Below are positions 53,063-62,022 of a DNA stretch of 64,000 bases, piece by piece. Below the pieces are notes generated by a model, which was not told where the DNA came from, did no database searches, and saw only the letters and a list, made by a program, of their open reading frames with translations. Positions within the stretch are counted from its first letter, which is position 1; every line of letters starts with the position of its first letter. The DNA is from an uncultured Eubacterium sp. (GTDB taxonomy: Bacteria; Bacillota; Clostridia; Lachnospirales; Lachnospiraceae): positions 6,041 through 70,040 of the forward strand of contig NZ_CALGRE010000017.1 of the NCBI RefSeq assembly GCF_937958975.1, read 5' to 3'. Position numbers and translations under genes: made by a program.

Positions 53063-53431
53063 ATGAAACAAATAATTATTACAATAGGACTGGCAGTTAT
53101 AATTATGCTTGTATCATTAATTCTAATTTCTGTGGATAGCAAATCGGCAAGACAGGATGAATTAAACAGAGTTGTGTCAGCTGCCGTGAAACAGACTGTA
53201 AAAGATAGTCAGGTAGAAAAGCAGAAATCAATTTCTAGTGATAAGGAGATGATAGCACAGTTTGTGCACATTTTGAGTACAAGCTTGAGCAGTAAAGGAA
53301 ATATAACAATTGAAGTAATGGGAGTGGATTATACAGAAGGAATGTTGGATGTATTAGTTACCCAAAAATTTGAATATTTAAATGGGAAAAGCGACAGAAT
53401 TGCCATCAGAAAAAGTGCAATTTGTGAATAG
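53063..53431 (+). CDS. TadE/TadG-like anchored protein
   Basis: A 122-residue protein with a single N-terminal helix (IIITIGLAVIIMLVSLILISV) and a soluble C-terminal domain (KSISSDKEMIAQFVHILSTS, then VDYTEGMLDVLVTQKFEY). It starts one base after the beta-helix stop and is the last gene of this run. The architecture fits a minor pseudopilin. No terminator is obvious before the convergent birA gene. Confidence 0.5.
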   Translation: MKQIIITIGLAVIIMLVSLILISVDSKSARQDELNRVVSAAVKQTVKDSQVEKQKSISSDKEMIAQFVHILSTSLSSKGNITIEVMGVDYTEGMLDVLVTQKFEYLNGKSDRIAIRKSAICE

Positions 53432-53504
53432 AAAAATGTATAGCTATGGCTTTTTAGCGTTTTTATTTATAAGATAAAAATAATTAAAAGACCTTTTGTT
53501 GTTT

Positions 53505-54479
53505 CTATTTTATTTTTATACTTACCTCTCCCGACGAGAGCCATTTTTCAGTTCCATCATTAAATTGTACTTTCAGACGGCAGGCGTTATCAATTTCTTT
53601 GGCAATTGCAGGAATTGTGTCATTGCCATTGATAACAGAAATGTCACGTCCAATAAGCATTGAGCGTTCAATGTATTCTTTTACATATGACTTTGTACTA
53701 AAATTATTATAGTAATCCATAAAATAATCTAACAAATGTGCGATAAGTATACTGCGTTTATTTATGGTATCACTATCTTTATCAAAAACGGCTGTAGCTA
53801 TCTTGTTTATTTCAGGAGGAAATCCGTTTTTGGGATAACAAATATTGATACCAATACCAACAATTGCATAGTCAAGTTTACCGGTTTCAATATTGAATGC
53901 CGCTTCTGTTAAAATGCCGCAGACTTTTTTGTCTGAAATATATATATCATTTACCCATTTGATATCTGCCTTTTTATTAGAGACATCTTCGATAGCCTTT
54001 GCGGTGGCAACGGCAGCAGAAGTAGTAAGGAATAATGCTTCTGCTGCAGGAATATCAGGTTTTACTAAGATACTTAAATAAATACCTGTTTTAGAAGGAG
54101 AATAGAATTTCTTTCCCATTCGTCCTTTCCCGGCAGTTTGCATCTGAGAGATAATAACAGTACCATGTGAGGCACCCTGTTCAGCCAATTCTTTTAAAAC
54201 AGTATTTGTAGAAGTGACACTCTCATATACAGTAAGATTAAGTTCATTGCTCTTTAAATGTTGCTGAATGCTCCATGATGAGAGAATGTCGTTCTCTGTG
54301 TCAAGGCTATAACCTTTGTTGGGAATTGCTGATATTTTATATCCGCTTTTTTCTAATGATTTAATAGCTTTCCAAACAGCATTTCGACTTACACCCAGTG
54401 ATGCTGCAAGTTCGCTTCCTGAAAAATAGGTACCTTTATTATTTTCCAACTGTTTTAAAACTTCATCTTTAACGCTCAT
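53505..54479 (-). CDS. birA: Biotin-protein ligase / biotin repressor BirA
   Basis: Attaches biotin to carboxylases and represses biotin genes when biotinyl-AMP accumulates. The 324-residue protein has an N-terminal HTH (GSELAASLGVSRNAVWKAIKSLE) and the ligase core: STNTVLKELAEQG, TAGKGRMGKKFYSP (biotinyl-AMP loop) and IKWVNDIYISDKKVCGIL. A short C-terminal SH3-like domain follows. The frame is open far upstream, but the ATG at 54479 follows GGAGGG by five bases and gives the family N terminus. Divergent from bioY, with a BirA-type operator between. Confidence 0.95.
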   Translation of the reverse strand: MSVKDEVLKQLENNKGTYFSGSELAASLGVSRNAVWKAIKSLEKSGYKISAIPNKGYSLDTENDILSSWSIQQHLKSNELNLTVYESVTSTNTVLKELAEQGASHGTVIISQMQTAGKGRMGKKFYSPSKTGIYLSILVKPDIPAAEALFLTTSAAVATAKAIEDVSNKKADIKWVNDIYISDKKVCGILTEAAFNIETGKLDYAIVGIGINICYPKNGFPPEINKIATAVFDKDSDTINKRSILIAHLLDYFMDYYNNFSTKSYVKEYIERSMLIGRDISVINGNDTIPAIAKEIDNACRLKVQFNDGTEKWLSSGEVSIKIK

Positions 54480-54591
54480 ATTTCCCTCCATAGTTATAGC
54501 TAATTCGATAAAATTAGTGTGATTGTAACAAGAAAGTCTTGAAATATAAGTATAGCATTTAAGTCTATGGAAAACAATATTGAAACTGCAA

Positions 54592-54645
54592 AATGTTAGC
54601 TTAATAAAATAATAGGTTGACAATTGCACTAAATTGGAATAAAAT
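54592..54645. promoter_or_regulatory. bioY promoter overlapped by a BirA-type operator
   Basis: TTGACA (54617-54622), 17 bases, TAAAAT (54640-54645) is a strong promoter toward bioY. The -35 is embedded in an imperfect inverted repeat, AATGTTAGCT (54592-54601) and GGTTGACAAT (54615-54624). This has the half-site pattern of Firmicutes BirA operators (TTGTTAACC-like halves about 15 bases apart). Confidence 0.65.
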
Positions 54646-54698
54646 GGTGACGGTTGAAAAAACGAAATTAAATATTAAGCGAAAAGTGAGGAAAAAAG

Positions 54699-55262
54699 AT
54701 GAGTACACAGGATAAGAATATTTTTTCAGTACAAAATATGGTTTTAATTGCAATATTTACGGCATTGATTGCAGTATGTTCATGGATTAGAATCCCAATT
54801 GAGCCGGTTCCTTTTACATTGCAGACATTTGCGGTATTTGTTGCAACAGGCTTGCTTGGGGCAAAAAGAGGAGTAGTCTCTGTCATTGTATATATTTTGT
54901 TGGGAGTGATAGGCATTCCGGTTTTTGCAGGTTTTACAAGCGGGCCATCTGTTATAGCCGGGCCAACAGGAGGATACATTGTAGGTTTTATTTTTACTGC
55001 AATTATTACAGGGGTTATTATTGAGAGTTCAAAAAAATTACAAACAAATATGAGAATTGCTATTATGGTGATAGCCATGATTGTTGGTGCAGTCGTGTAT
55101 TTTGCTATTGGTACAATCTGGTTTATGGTTATTACAAAAACCGGAATGTTATCGACCTTGAGTATATGTGTATTTCCATATTTGATTCCGGATTTGATAA
55201 AAATAGCTATTGCAACGATTATAATAGATAGAGTAAAAAAACATGCAAAGATTTTTGATTAG
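54699..55262 (+). CDS. bioY: Biotin transporter S component BioY
   Basis: Substrate-binding membrane subunit for biotin uptake. It works alone or with the ECF module encoded at 187-2697. The 187-residue protein has about six helices and the family motifs FTLQTFAVFVATGLLG, IGIPVFAGFTSGPSVIAGPTGGYI and IPDLIKIAIA. GAGG lies upstream of the ATG. No biotin synthesis genes are present in the window, so uptake may be the main source (inference). Regulated by the BirA-type operator upstream. Confidence 0.95.
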   Translation: MSTQDKNIFSVQNMVLIAIFTALIAVCSWIRIPIEPVPFTLQTFAVFVATGLLGAKRGVVSVIVYILLGVIGIPVFAGFTSGPSVIAGPTGGYIVGFIFTAIITGVIIESSKKLQTNMRIAIMVIAMIVGAVVYFAIGTIWFMVITKTGMLSTLSICVFPYLIPDLIKIAIATIIIDRVKKHAKIFD

Positions 55263-55629
55263 ACCTCATCATATGCTGTGTTTACAATTTTTTGAAGGAA
55301 AAGGATACAGTGATGAATTTATCGCAAATATGGCAGATATCAAAGACATATTGGACAGAGAAAATCCATATGTCGAAATAGTAAGCGGTGTAGATGATTT
55401 ATGTATGAAATGTCCTAATTGTATAGGAGAAAATTGTAAAAATGAAAAAAATATATTAGAACATGATAAAAGGGTCTTTGAGCAGATTTATGATATCCAT
55501 AAGTTAAGTAAGTGGAGCGACATTTGCAAAAGTGTTGGTAATGAGATAATATTAAAGGGAAAAGTAAAAGAGGTATGTGGGGAATGCAGATGGTCTGATA
55601 TTTGTTTCCATAAAGCAATGCAACAATAA
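55243..55629 (+). CDS. DUF1284 family protein
   Basis: A 128-residue cytoplasmic protein beginning MQRFLIRPHHMLCLQFFEGKG and containing DDLCMKCPNCIG and CGECRWSDICFHKA. The cysteine-rich motifs suggest an Fe-S or zinc site; that pattern and the IRPHH start define DUF1284. Function unknown. It overlaps the last 20 bases of bioY in another frame and so is translationally coupled. Confidence 0.8.
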   Translation: MQRFLIRPHHMLCLQFFEGKGYSDEFIANMADIKDILDRENPYVEIVSGVDDLCMKCPNCIGENCKNEKNILEHDKRVFEQIYDIHKLSKWSDICKSVGNEIILKGKVKEVCGECRWSDICFHKAMQQ

Positions 55630-55696
55630 TAAAATTATTTACAAAATTCGTGGGAATTGCAGTTGTGAAAAAATAATATTTGTGAAGGAAGAAAAG

Positions 55697-56104
55697 TTGG
55701 AAATTAGATTAGCAAACACAAAAGATTTTGATATTTTAATGAATTATGACGGGCATATTTCGAAAGAAACATTATTAAATTCAATTCTCCAGAATCGAAT
55801 ATATGTTATTGAAGATGGGAAAAGATTTTGTGGATGGTTACGTTATAACTTGTTTTGGGATAATACCCCTTTTATGAATTTGCTTTATATTTTAGAAGAA
55901 GACAGGAATAAGGGAATAGGCAGACAGCTTGTTGTACATTGGGAAAATCAGATGAAAAAATTAGGGTACCATGTTGTGATGACATCGACGCAGGAAAATG
56001 AAGAAGCAAAAAAATTCTATGATAGATTGCAATATAAAAAAGTAGGAGGGTTTTACCCTTTGGATGAAGATTTTGAATTAATTATGATTAAAAAAATTTC
56101 CTAG
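55697..56104 (+). CDS. GNAT family N-acetyltransferase
   Basis: A 135-residue acetyl-CoA-dependent acetyltransferase. Strand IYVIEDGKRFCGWLRY, then the acetyl-CoA loop region LLYILEEDRNKGIGRQLVVHWE (R-x-x-G-I-G-R) and ENEEAKKFYDRLQYKKVGGF, the standard C-terminal GNAT block. The frame opens at 55577, but the first 40 residues there are not GNAT-like; the TTG at 55697 follows AAGGA by seven bases. Substrate unknown. Confidence 0.82.
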   Translation: MEIRLANTKDFDILMNYDGHISKETLLNSILQNRIYVIEDGKRFCGWLRYNLFWDNTPFMNLLYILEEDRNKGIGRQLVVHWENQMKKLGYHVVMTSTQENEEAKKFYDRLQYKKVGGFYPLDEDFELIMIKKIS

Positions 56105-56141
56105 AGTTTGGAGGAAAAATTAATTAAAAAATATTAAATAT

Positions 56142-56192
56142 ATGAATCGGTCTCCCGTTAATAAATTTTAGGGAGTTCGATTCATTTTTTGA
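56142..56192 (+). terminator. Intrinsic terminator after the GNAT gene
   Basis: ATGAATCG-gt-CTCCC (56142-56156) pairs with GGGAG-tt-CGATTCAT (56171-56185), a small internal mismatch, then a T6 run. Confidence 0.85.
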
Positions 56193-56350
56193 TTATACAT
56201 AAATATTTAGACGGGATATAGAAATAAAAGTATAAGTTATTCGTGCTAACAGTTAATGTTTATGAAATATTTTGTGAATGTGGATAGAAAAGTAAAATTA
56301 TGGTAATATATACATTAGCGAAAATTTTATCGGTGAAAGGGAGTAAATCT

Positions 56351-59308
56351 ATGGTAAAAAACGTTATAGAGAAAAATAAAAAAATAAGAGAATTGCAGAA
56401 ATATGAAGTTATCCAAAATAAATATATAGAAGAGGTAAATTCGGATGCCTGGCTATTGAGACATAAGAAAACCGGTGCCAGAATTGTTCTGCTCTCTAAT
56501 GAGGACGATAATAAGGTTTTTAACATAGGTTTTAGAACCCCGGTCAGTGATAATACCGGAGTTCCGCATATAATTGAGCATACAGTTTTATGCGGTTCAA
56601 AAAATTTCCCTGTGAAAGACCCGTTTATGGAATTGGTAAAGGGTTCATTGAATACATTTTTAAATGCAATGACATATCCGGATAAGACTGTTTATCCTGT
56701 GGCGAGTTATAATGAGAAAGATTTTAAAAACTTAATGCATATATACATGGATGCGGTTTTCAATCCTAACATTTATACGGAAGATAAAATTTTTAAACAG
56801 GAAGGCTGGCATTATGAATTAAATGATAAAGATGCAGATTTAGAAATCAATGGAGTCGTTTACAATGAAATGAAAGGTGTATATTCATCAATTGATGGAA
56901 TCGCCGCCAGGGTAACATCCCAGTCATTATTCCCTGATAACGGATACCGGAATGAATCAGGGGGAGACCCGGAATATGTTCCAGAGTTATCTTATGAAGA
57001 ATATTTAGACTTTCATAAAAAATACTACCATCCGTCAAATAGTTTTATATACTTATACGGTGATATGGACATGGTGGAACGATTAGAGTGGATGGATAAG
57101 GAGTATCTCGGACTTTATGATAAATTAGAGATAGATTCAGTTATTAAGAGACAAAAGACGTTTGATAAAACATTAGAGATGACAAAGGATTATTCTATTT
57201 CAGATAATGACAGGGAAGAAGAAAGTGCAATGCTCACCTCAAACTATGTAATTGGTGATAATTTAGACGCACGGTTAATGATTTCCTTTAAAATATTGAA
57301 GTATGCGTTGATGGAGATAGAGGGAGCTCCTTTAAAACAGGCAATTATTGATGCGGGAATCGGAAAAGCAGTTTATGGTTCTTTCGAGGATGATATGTAT
57401 CAGCCTGTTTACAGTATTGTTGCGAAGAACGCCAGCGAAAAGGATAAAGAAAAATTTATAAAAGTTGTTGAGCAGACACTGAGTGAAATCGCTGAAAACG
57501 GAATCGATAAAAATACATTGCTTGCAGGATTAAACACAATAGAGTTTGATACAAGGGAAGCCGATTTTGGTACGATTCCAAAAGGACTTATGTGGGGATT
57601 AGATGTACTTGCAAGCTGGTTGTATGATGATAATCAGCCGTTTATACATTTAGAAACCAATGAGATTTTTGATGACTTAAGGGAAAAAATTGGTACAGAT
57701 TATTTTGAAAATCTTATCAGAAAATACCTGATAGAAAATACACATCATTCTATTGTTGTCCTGTCTCCAAAGAAAGGATTGACGGAAGAAAGGGAACGTA
57801 TTCTAAAGAAGAGATTGGCAGATAAAAAAGCTCAATTGAGCAGAGACGAGATACAGAAACTCATAGATGAGACAAAGGAACTAAAGGCATTTCAGGAAAG
57901 TCCTTCTACATCGGAAGAACTGGAAGTAATTCCACTTTTGAAAATCGAGGATATTACCCCAAACCCGAAGCCGCTGCTCAGTAAGAAAAGTGAGAAAGAT
58001 AATATAACAATTCTTCACAATGATATATTTACGAATGGAATCGGATATGTGGATATTGTCTTTGACTGTTCTAAAATGCCTGCGAAATATCATCCATATA
58101 TTGGACTTTTAAAACATCTTTTGACATATATGGATACAGATAGAGGATATATGGATTTAAATAGAGATATCGATTTGAATCTGGGAGGGCTTGCCTTTGA
58201 TACAGGACTTTATGTGAATAGCATAAGTGATAAAATTGTATTTAATATAGAGATTCATACCAAAGTATTGTATGAGAAAATAGAAAAGGCGTATGAGATT
58301 ATTCAGGAAGTAATTCTAAAAACAAGGTTTGACGATACGAAACGTTTAAAGGAGCTTTTAGACGAATTAAAGCTTAGAATAAACAAGAAAATTGTGAGTT
58401 CAGGAGACAGTGCAGCGAGACTAAGGGCAGCATCTTACTATTCAAAAGCATATTTCATCAGGGAACAAATTGCGGGAATCAGTTTTTATGATTTCGTCAA
58501 AGATATTGTAGACAATTATGAAAATAAAAAAGATGAAGTAGTGTCTATGCTAAAAGAAACACTGACACAGGTTTTTATAAAAGATAATATTACGCTCAAT
58601 TATGCGGGTGATTGTGAGAGTTTTGAAAAAGTAAAGGAAATGACAGTTACTCTAAAGTCCAATATGTTTGAAAATAAAAATATATACAAGGAACAGTTTG
58701 ACGGATGGGAGTTTGTTCCGGAACAGAAAAACGAAGCCTTTATTACTTCAGGACAGGTACAGTATGTTGCAATGTCCGGAAATTACAATGAAAATGGCAG
58801 CACAATGCCATATCAGGGAAGCTTACTTGTGCTTGGAAATATTATGCGAAGCGAATATTTGTGGAATCATATAAGAGTGCTGGGTGGAGCATACGGATGT
58901 AATTGTATTATTGGCAGGTCGGGTGATGGATTTTTTACTTCTTATAGAGACCCTAAATTGGCGAATACAGTTCAGGTATTTGAAAAGGCTCCGGATTTTA
59001 TTGAAAACTTTGAAGTGGATGAGCGTGAGATGCGAAAATATATTATCGGAACAGTAAGTTTAATGGATATTCCGTTGAATGCGGCAGATATCAGCATGAG
59101 AGAACTCAGTAACTATATGGCAGGTATTACTTATGATATGCTTGAAAAAACAAGAAAGGAAGTTCTAACTACAACCAGTGAGACAATAAGAAGTTTAGCC
59201 CCTCTCGTGAAGAATATATTGAGACAGAATAATGTCTGTGTTGTGGGAAGCAAGAGTGCGATTGAAGAATCAAAGAATTTGTTTAAGGAAATAAAGGAAT
59301 TAGGATAA
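56351..59308 (+). CDS. M16C metallopeptidase (presequence protease-like)
   Basis: A 985-residue zinc peptidase of the insulinase superfamily, M16C branch (like mitochondrial PreP/Cym1 and bacterial homologues). The inverted zinc motif His73-x2-Glu76-His77 (PHIIEHTVLCGS) is intact, with the downstream NEMKGVYSS glutamate block. A second inactive M16 half occupies the C-terminal 450 residues. Cytoplasmic, probably degrading short peptides. An ATG at 56300 is in frame, but 56351 follows AAGGGAG by eight bases and matches the family N terminus. Ten bases separate it from era. Confidence 0.9.
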   Translation: MVKNVIEKNKKIRELQKYEVIQNKYIEEVNSDAWLLRHKKTGARIVLLSNEDDNKVFNIGFRTPVSDNTGVPHIIEHTVLCGSKNFPVKDPFMELVKGSLNTFLNAMTYPDKTVYPVASYNEKDFKNLMHIYMDAVFNPNIYTEDKIFKQEGWHYELNDKDADLEINGVVYNEMKGVYSSIDGIAARVTSQSLFPDNGYRNESGGDPEYVPELSYEEYLDFHKKYYHPSNSFIYLYGDMDMVERLEWMDKEYLGLYDKLEIDSVIKRQKTFDKTLEMTKDYSISDNDREEESAMLTSNYVIGDNLDARLMISFKILKYALMEIEGAPLKQAIIDAGIGKAVYGSFEDDMYQPVYSIVAKNASEKDKEKFIKVVEQTLSEIAENGIDKNTLLAGLNTIEFDTREADFGTIPKGLMWGLDVLASWLYDDNQPFIHLETNEIFDDLREKIGTDYFENLIRKYLIENTHHSIVVLSPKKGLTEERERILKKRLADKKAQLSRDEIQKLIDETKELKAFQESPSTSEELEVIPLLKIEDITPNPKPLLSKKSEKDNITILHNDIFTNGIGYVDIVFDCSKMPAKYHPYIGLLKHLLTYMDTDRGYMDLNRDIDLNLGGLAFDTGLYVNSISDKIVFNIEIHTKVLYEKIEKAYEIIQEVILKTRFDDTKRLKELLDELKLRINKKIVSSGDSAARLRAASYYSKAYFIREQIAGISFYDFVKDIVDNYENKKDEVVSMLKETLTQVFIKDNITLNYAGDCESFEKVKEMTVTLKSNMFENKNIYKEQFDGWEFVPEQKNEAFITSGQVQYVAMSGNYNENGSTMPYQGSLLVLGNIMRSEYLWNHIRVLGGAYGCNCIIGRSGDGFFTSYRDPKLANTVQVFEKAPDFIENFEVDEREMRKYIIGTVSLMDIPLNAADISMRELSNYMAGITYDMLEKTRKEVLTTTSETIRSLAPLVKNILRQNNVCVVGSKSAIEESKNLFKEIKELG

Positions 59309-59318
59309 GAGGTAATAG

Positions 59319-60233
59319 ATGAGTTTAGATACAAATGTAAAATTTAAATCAGGATTTGTGGCATTAATTGGAAGACCCAATGTAGGAAAGTCAACATTAA
59401 TGAATCGGATTATAGGACAGAAAATTGCTATAACATCCAACAAGCCGCAGACTACAAGAAATAAAATACAGACAGTTTATACTTGTGATGAGGGGCAGAT
59501 TGTATTTTTAGATACTCCGGGAATCCATAAGGCAAAAAATAAGCTTGGGGAATACATGGTAAATGTGGCGGAAAAAACATTAAAAGAAGTAGATTTAATT
59601 ATGTGGCTGGTAGAGCCTGATACTTTTATTGGTGCAGGGGAACAGCATATTGCAGAGCAATTGCAGGGAATAGGGATTCCGGTTATTTTAGTAATCAATA
59701 AAACAGATACTGTGAAGACGGAGGAAGTTCTTACATTTATAGATGCATATAGAAAAATTTATGATTTTGATGAAATTATTCCTGCCTCAGCACTAAGAGG
59801 AAAAAATGTCGATACAGTCATTGAACAGATTTTTAAATATCTGCCGCAAGGACCGCAGTATTATGATGAGGACACCGTGACAGACCAACCAATGCGTCAG
59901 ATTGTGGCAGAGTTAATCCGTGAGAAGGCTCTTCATGCATTAAATGAGGAGGTTCCACATGGAATTGCCGTTACAATAGAAAAAATGAAAAAAAGAAGAA
60001 ATGGGAATATTACGGATATAGAAGCGACTATTGTCTGCGAAAGGGATTCGCATAAGGGCATTATTATCGGTAAAAAAGGGAGCATGTTAAAAAAAATTGG
60101 AACCAATGCACGCTATGAAATAGAGCAGCAGTTAGAGATGAAAGTAAATCTGCAATTGTGGGTTAAGGTAAGAAAAGATTGGCGTGATAGTGAGATGTTA
60201 ATGAAAAATTATGGATATGTGGAAGAAAGGTAA
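59319..60233 (+). CDS. era: GTPase Era
   Basis: Ribosome-assembly GTPase that binds the 3' end of 16S rRNA. The 304-residue protein has G1 GRPNVGKST, G2 region KPQTTRNKIQ, G3 DTPGIHKAK, G4 NKTD and the C-terminal KH domain with IIIGKKGSMLKKIG. Length is normal. Its order with the yqzL-like gene and recO is the conserved Firmicutes arrangement. Confidence 0.97.
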   Translation: MSLDTNVKFKSGFVALIGRPNVGKSTLMNRIIGQKIAITSNKPQTTRNKIQTVYTCDEGQIVFLDTPGIHKAKNKLGEYMVNVAEKTLKEVDLIMWLVEPDTFIGAGEQHIAEQLQGIGIPVILVINKTDTVKTEEVLTFIDAYRKIYDFDEIIPASALRGKNVDTVIEQIFKYLPQGPQYYDEDTVTDQPMRQIVAELIREKALHALNEEVPHGIAVTIEKMKKRRNGNITDIEATIVCERDSHKGIIIGKKGSMLKKIGTNARYEIEQQLEMKVNLQLWVKVRKDWRDSEMLMKNYGYVEER

Positions 60234-60372
60234 AGCATTTCCAGTTTTTTCTTAAGGGTAAAACTGCGTATACAAAAATATGTATGGGAAATTATAATCT
60301 TATCGATTCGTTTTGAATTGAAATAAGCAATTTGAAGTTAGATTTTAAATTGCATCATCACGGAGGGATAAG

Positions 60373-60567
60373 ATGGATAATTTAAACAGCTGGAAAGTTT
60401 TTGAATCAACGGGTAAGGTTGAAGATTATTTGAGATATGCAGATGAAAGAAGAATCAACGAGGCAAGAGAAAGTTTTATTTCGGCGATAAATAGTACAGA
60501 AGGCGAAAAGGATGATAGAAACAGTTACGGCAATGGGAATGGTAATTTCTTCGATGGCTATAAGTGA
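60373..60567 (+). CDS. YqzL-like small protein
   Basis: A 64-residue protein whose N terminus LNSWKVFESTGKVEDYLRYAD matches the short YqzL family found between era and recO in Firmicutes (W-K-x-F-x-x-T-G-x-x-x-x-Y-L). Homologues are about 45-50 residues; this one has an extra Gly/Asn-rich tail encoded in the 56 bases that overlap the start of recO in another frame. CGGAGGG lies upstream. Function unknown. Confidence 0.72.
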   Translation: MDNLNSWKVFESTGKVEDYLRYADERRINEARESFISAINSTEGEKDDRNSYGNGNGNFFDGYK

Positions 60568-61243
60568 ATATGATAAGCGTTTGGTGATTCTCACAAAGGA
60601 GTTTGGAAAAATCACGGCATTTGCCAGAGGAGCAAGGAAGCAGAATAGTCAGTTTCTAGGTGGAAGCCAGCCGATGGCTTTTGGAGAGTTTTCATTGTAC
60701 AGAGGACGAAATGCGTATACCGTAACAGGAATGAAAATCACTGACTACTTCAGTAATACAATGACTGATATAGAAAGTATGTATATGGGAATGTATTTCT
60801 TAGAACTGGCTGACTATTATGGCAGGGAAGGAATAGAGGCGTCAGAGACTCTTAAACTTTTATATATGGCAATGAAAGAATTAAGCATAAACCGTATATC
60901 CAATGAGCTGATAAGATGTATTTATGAACTAAAAACATTGGTGATTAACGGTGAGTATCCAAATGTTTTTCAGTGTGGAAATTGCATGAGAAAAGATAAT
61001 CTGGATTATTTTGATAGTGACCATAATATGATGCTCTGTAAGAATTGTCATGTGGGAGTTTTGACAAATCAACTGATATGTAATTCGGCAGTTTATGCTT
61101 TACAATATATTGTACTAACACCAATCAATAAAGTGTTTTCATTTACAGTGACAGATGAAGTTTTAGAACAGATGAAAAGAGTGATTAGAACCTATATGAA
61201 CAAAATCATCGACAAAACGTTTCATTCCTTAGAATTTTTATAA
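60512..61243 (+). CDS. recO: DNA repair protein RecO
   Basis: Mediator that loads RecA on SSB-coated DNA with RecR. The 243-residue protein has an N-terminal OB fold (MGMVISSMAISEYDKRLVIL, then KITAFARGARK) and a C-terminal domain with a zinc-binding Cys4 motif (CGNCMRK and CKNC). The ATG at 60512 gives the family's usual VTxxGMV N terminus. Its ribosome site is almost contiguous (AAAAGG), so translation is likely coupled to the overlapping yqzL-like gene. Confidence 0.93.
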   Translation: MIETVTAMGMVISSMAISEYDKRLVILTKEFGKITAFARGARKQNSQFLGGSQPMAFGEFSLYRGRNAYTVTGMKITDYFSNTMTDIESMYMGMYFLELADYYGREGIEASETLKLLYMAMKELSINRISNELIRCIYELKTLVINGEYPNVFQCGNCMRKDNLDYFDSDHNMMLCKNCHVGVLTNQLICNSAVYALQYIVLTPINKVFSFTVTDEVLEQMKRVIRTYMNKIIDKTFHSLEFL

Positions 61244-61275
61244 ATAATTTTATGCAAAATATATATTGAAATAAA

Positions 61276-61318
61276 AGCTGATACCGTTTAAAATGAAAAG
61301 CTAGGTACAGTTTTTTAT
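61276..61318 (+). terminator. Probable terminator after recO
   Basis: CTGATACC (61278-61285) pairs with GGTACAG (61304-61310) leaving one bulged A, then TTTTTT. The 18-base loop makes it a moderate terminator. Confidence 0.55.
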
Positions 61319-61357
61319 AGATAAAGAGAAGTGTCAAAAACTAGGAGGGTAAAATTC

Positions 61358-61993
61358 ATGAGACATGTACAAAAGGTGATGATTGCATTGGCACTTGTTA
61401 TTGTATTTGTTTTTGGTCTTACCGGATGTGGGAAGACTATAGGCGATATGGATTTAGAAGAAGGTCAAAGTGCAATTTACATACAGGAAGATGGAAAAGT
61501 ATCCTATGGTGTTTCTGAAAAGTTCGATAAAGATTACTATGACGAAGATAAGCTGGAAGATACAATAAACGAAGAAGTGGAAAACTATAATGGGAGCAGT
61601 AAAGCATCCATAAAAAATGCTATATCAGTAGATACATTTAAAGTGAAAAGTGACATTGCAACATTAGTTATAGATTTTGCCACTGCATATGATTTTCTGA
61701 CATATATAACAGGTTATAATAATATCGATAAAAATCAGTTTTATGTGGGCTCTCTGGCTGATAATTCGGACTGTAAGATAAAAGGTGATTTCATATCTCC
61801 TGATAAAAAGGAGAAACTTTCTGCAAAAGAAATCAAGAAATTAGATGATGTTAATATTCTTATTGTCAATGACAGCTATAGAGTACAGATTGATAAAGAT
61901 GTGAAATATATGAGTACAAACTGTAGTGTGGACGAAGATGGAATCATTACTACAGGAAAAGCCGGTGAGGACTTGAGCTATATTATATACTAA
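61358..61993 (+). CDS. Putative lipoprotein of unknown function
   Basis: A 211-residue protein with a lipoprotein signal (hydrophobic stretch ending GLTGC). The mature part is acidic, mixed alpha/beta, with YIQEDGKVSYGVSEKF and TLVIDFATAYDFLTYITGY as notable segments. No family recognised with confidence; Clostridia encode many such proteins. The ATG at 61358 follows TAGGAGGG by eight bases, in preference to a GTG at 61331. Confidence 0.72.
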   Translation: MRHVQKVMIALALVIVFVFGLTGCGKTIGDMDLEEGQSAIYIQEDGKVSYGVSEKFDKDYYDEDKLEDTINEEVENYNGSSKASIKNAISVDTFKVKSDIATLVIDFATAYDFLTYITGYNNIDKNQFYVGSLADNSDCKIKGDFISPDKKEKLSAKEIKKLDDVNILIVNDSYRVQIDKDVKYMSTNCSVDEDGIITTGKAGEDLSYIIY

Positions 61994-62022
61994 ATTAATT
62001 TTAAGGAGAAGGTTAAAAAAAT

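Noticed and set aside
61994..62022. Possible T-box before glyS
   Set aside because: The gap is only 29 bases and contains just the ribosome site, so there is no room for a T-box.
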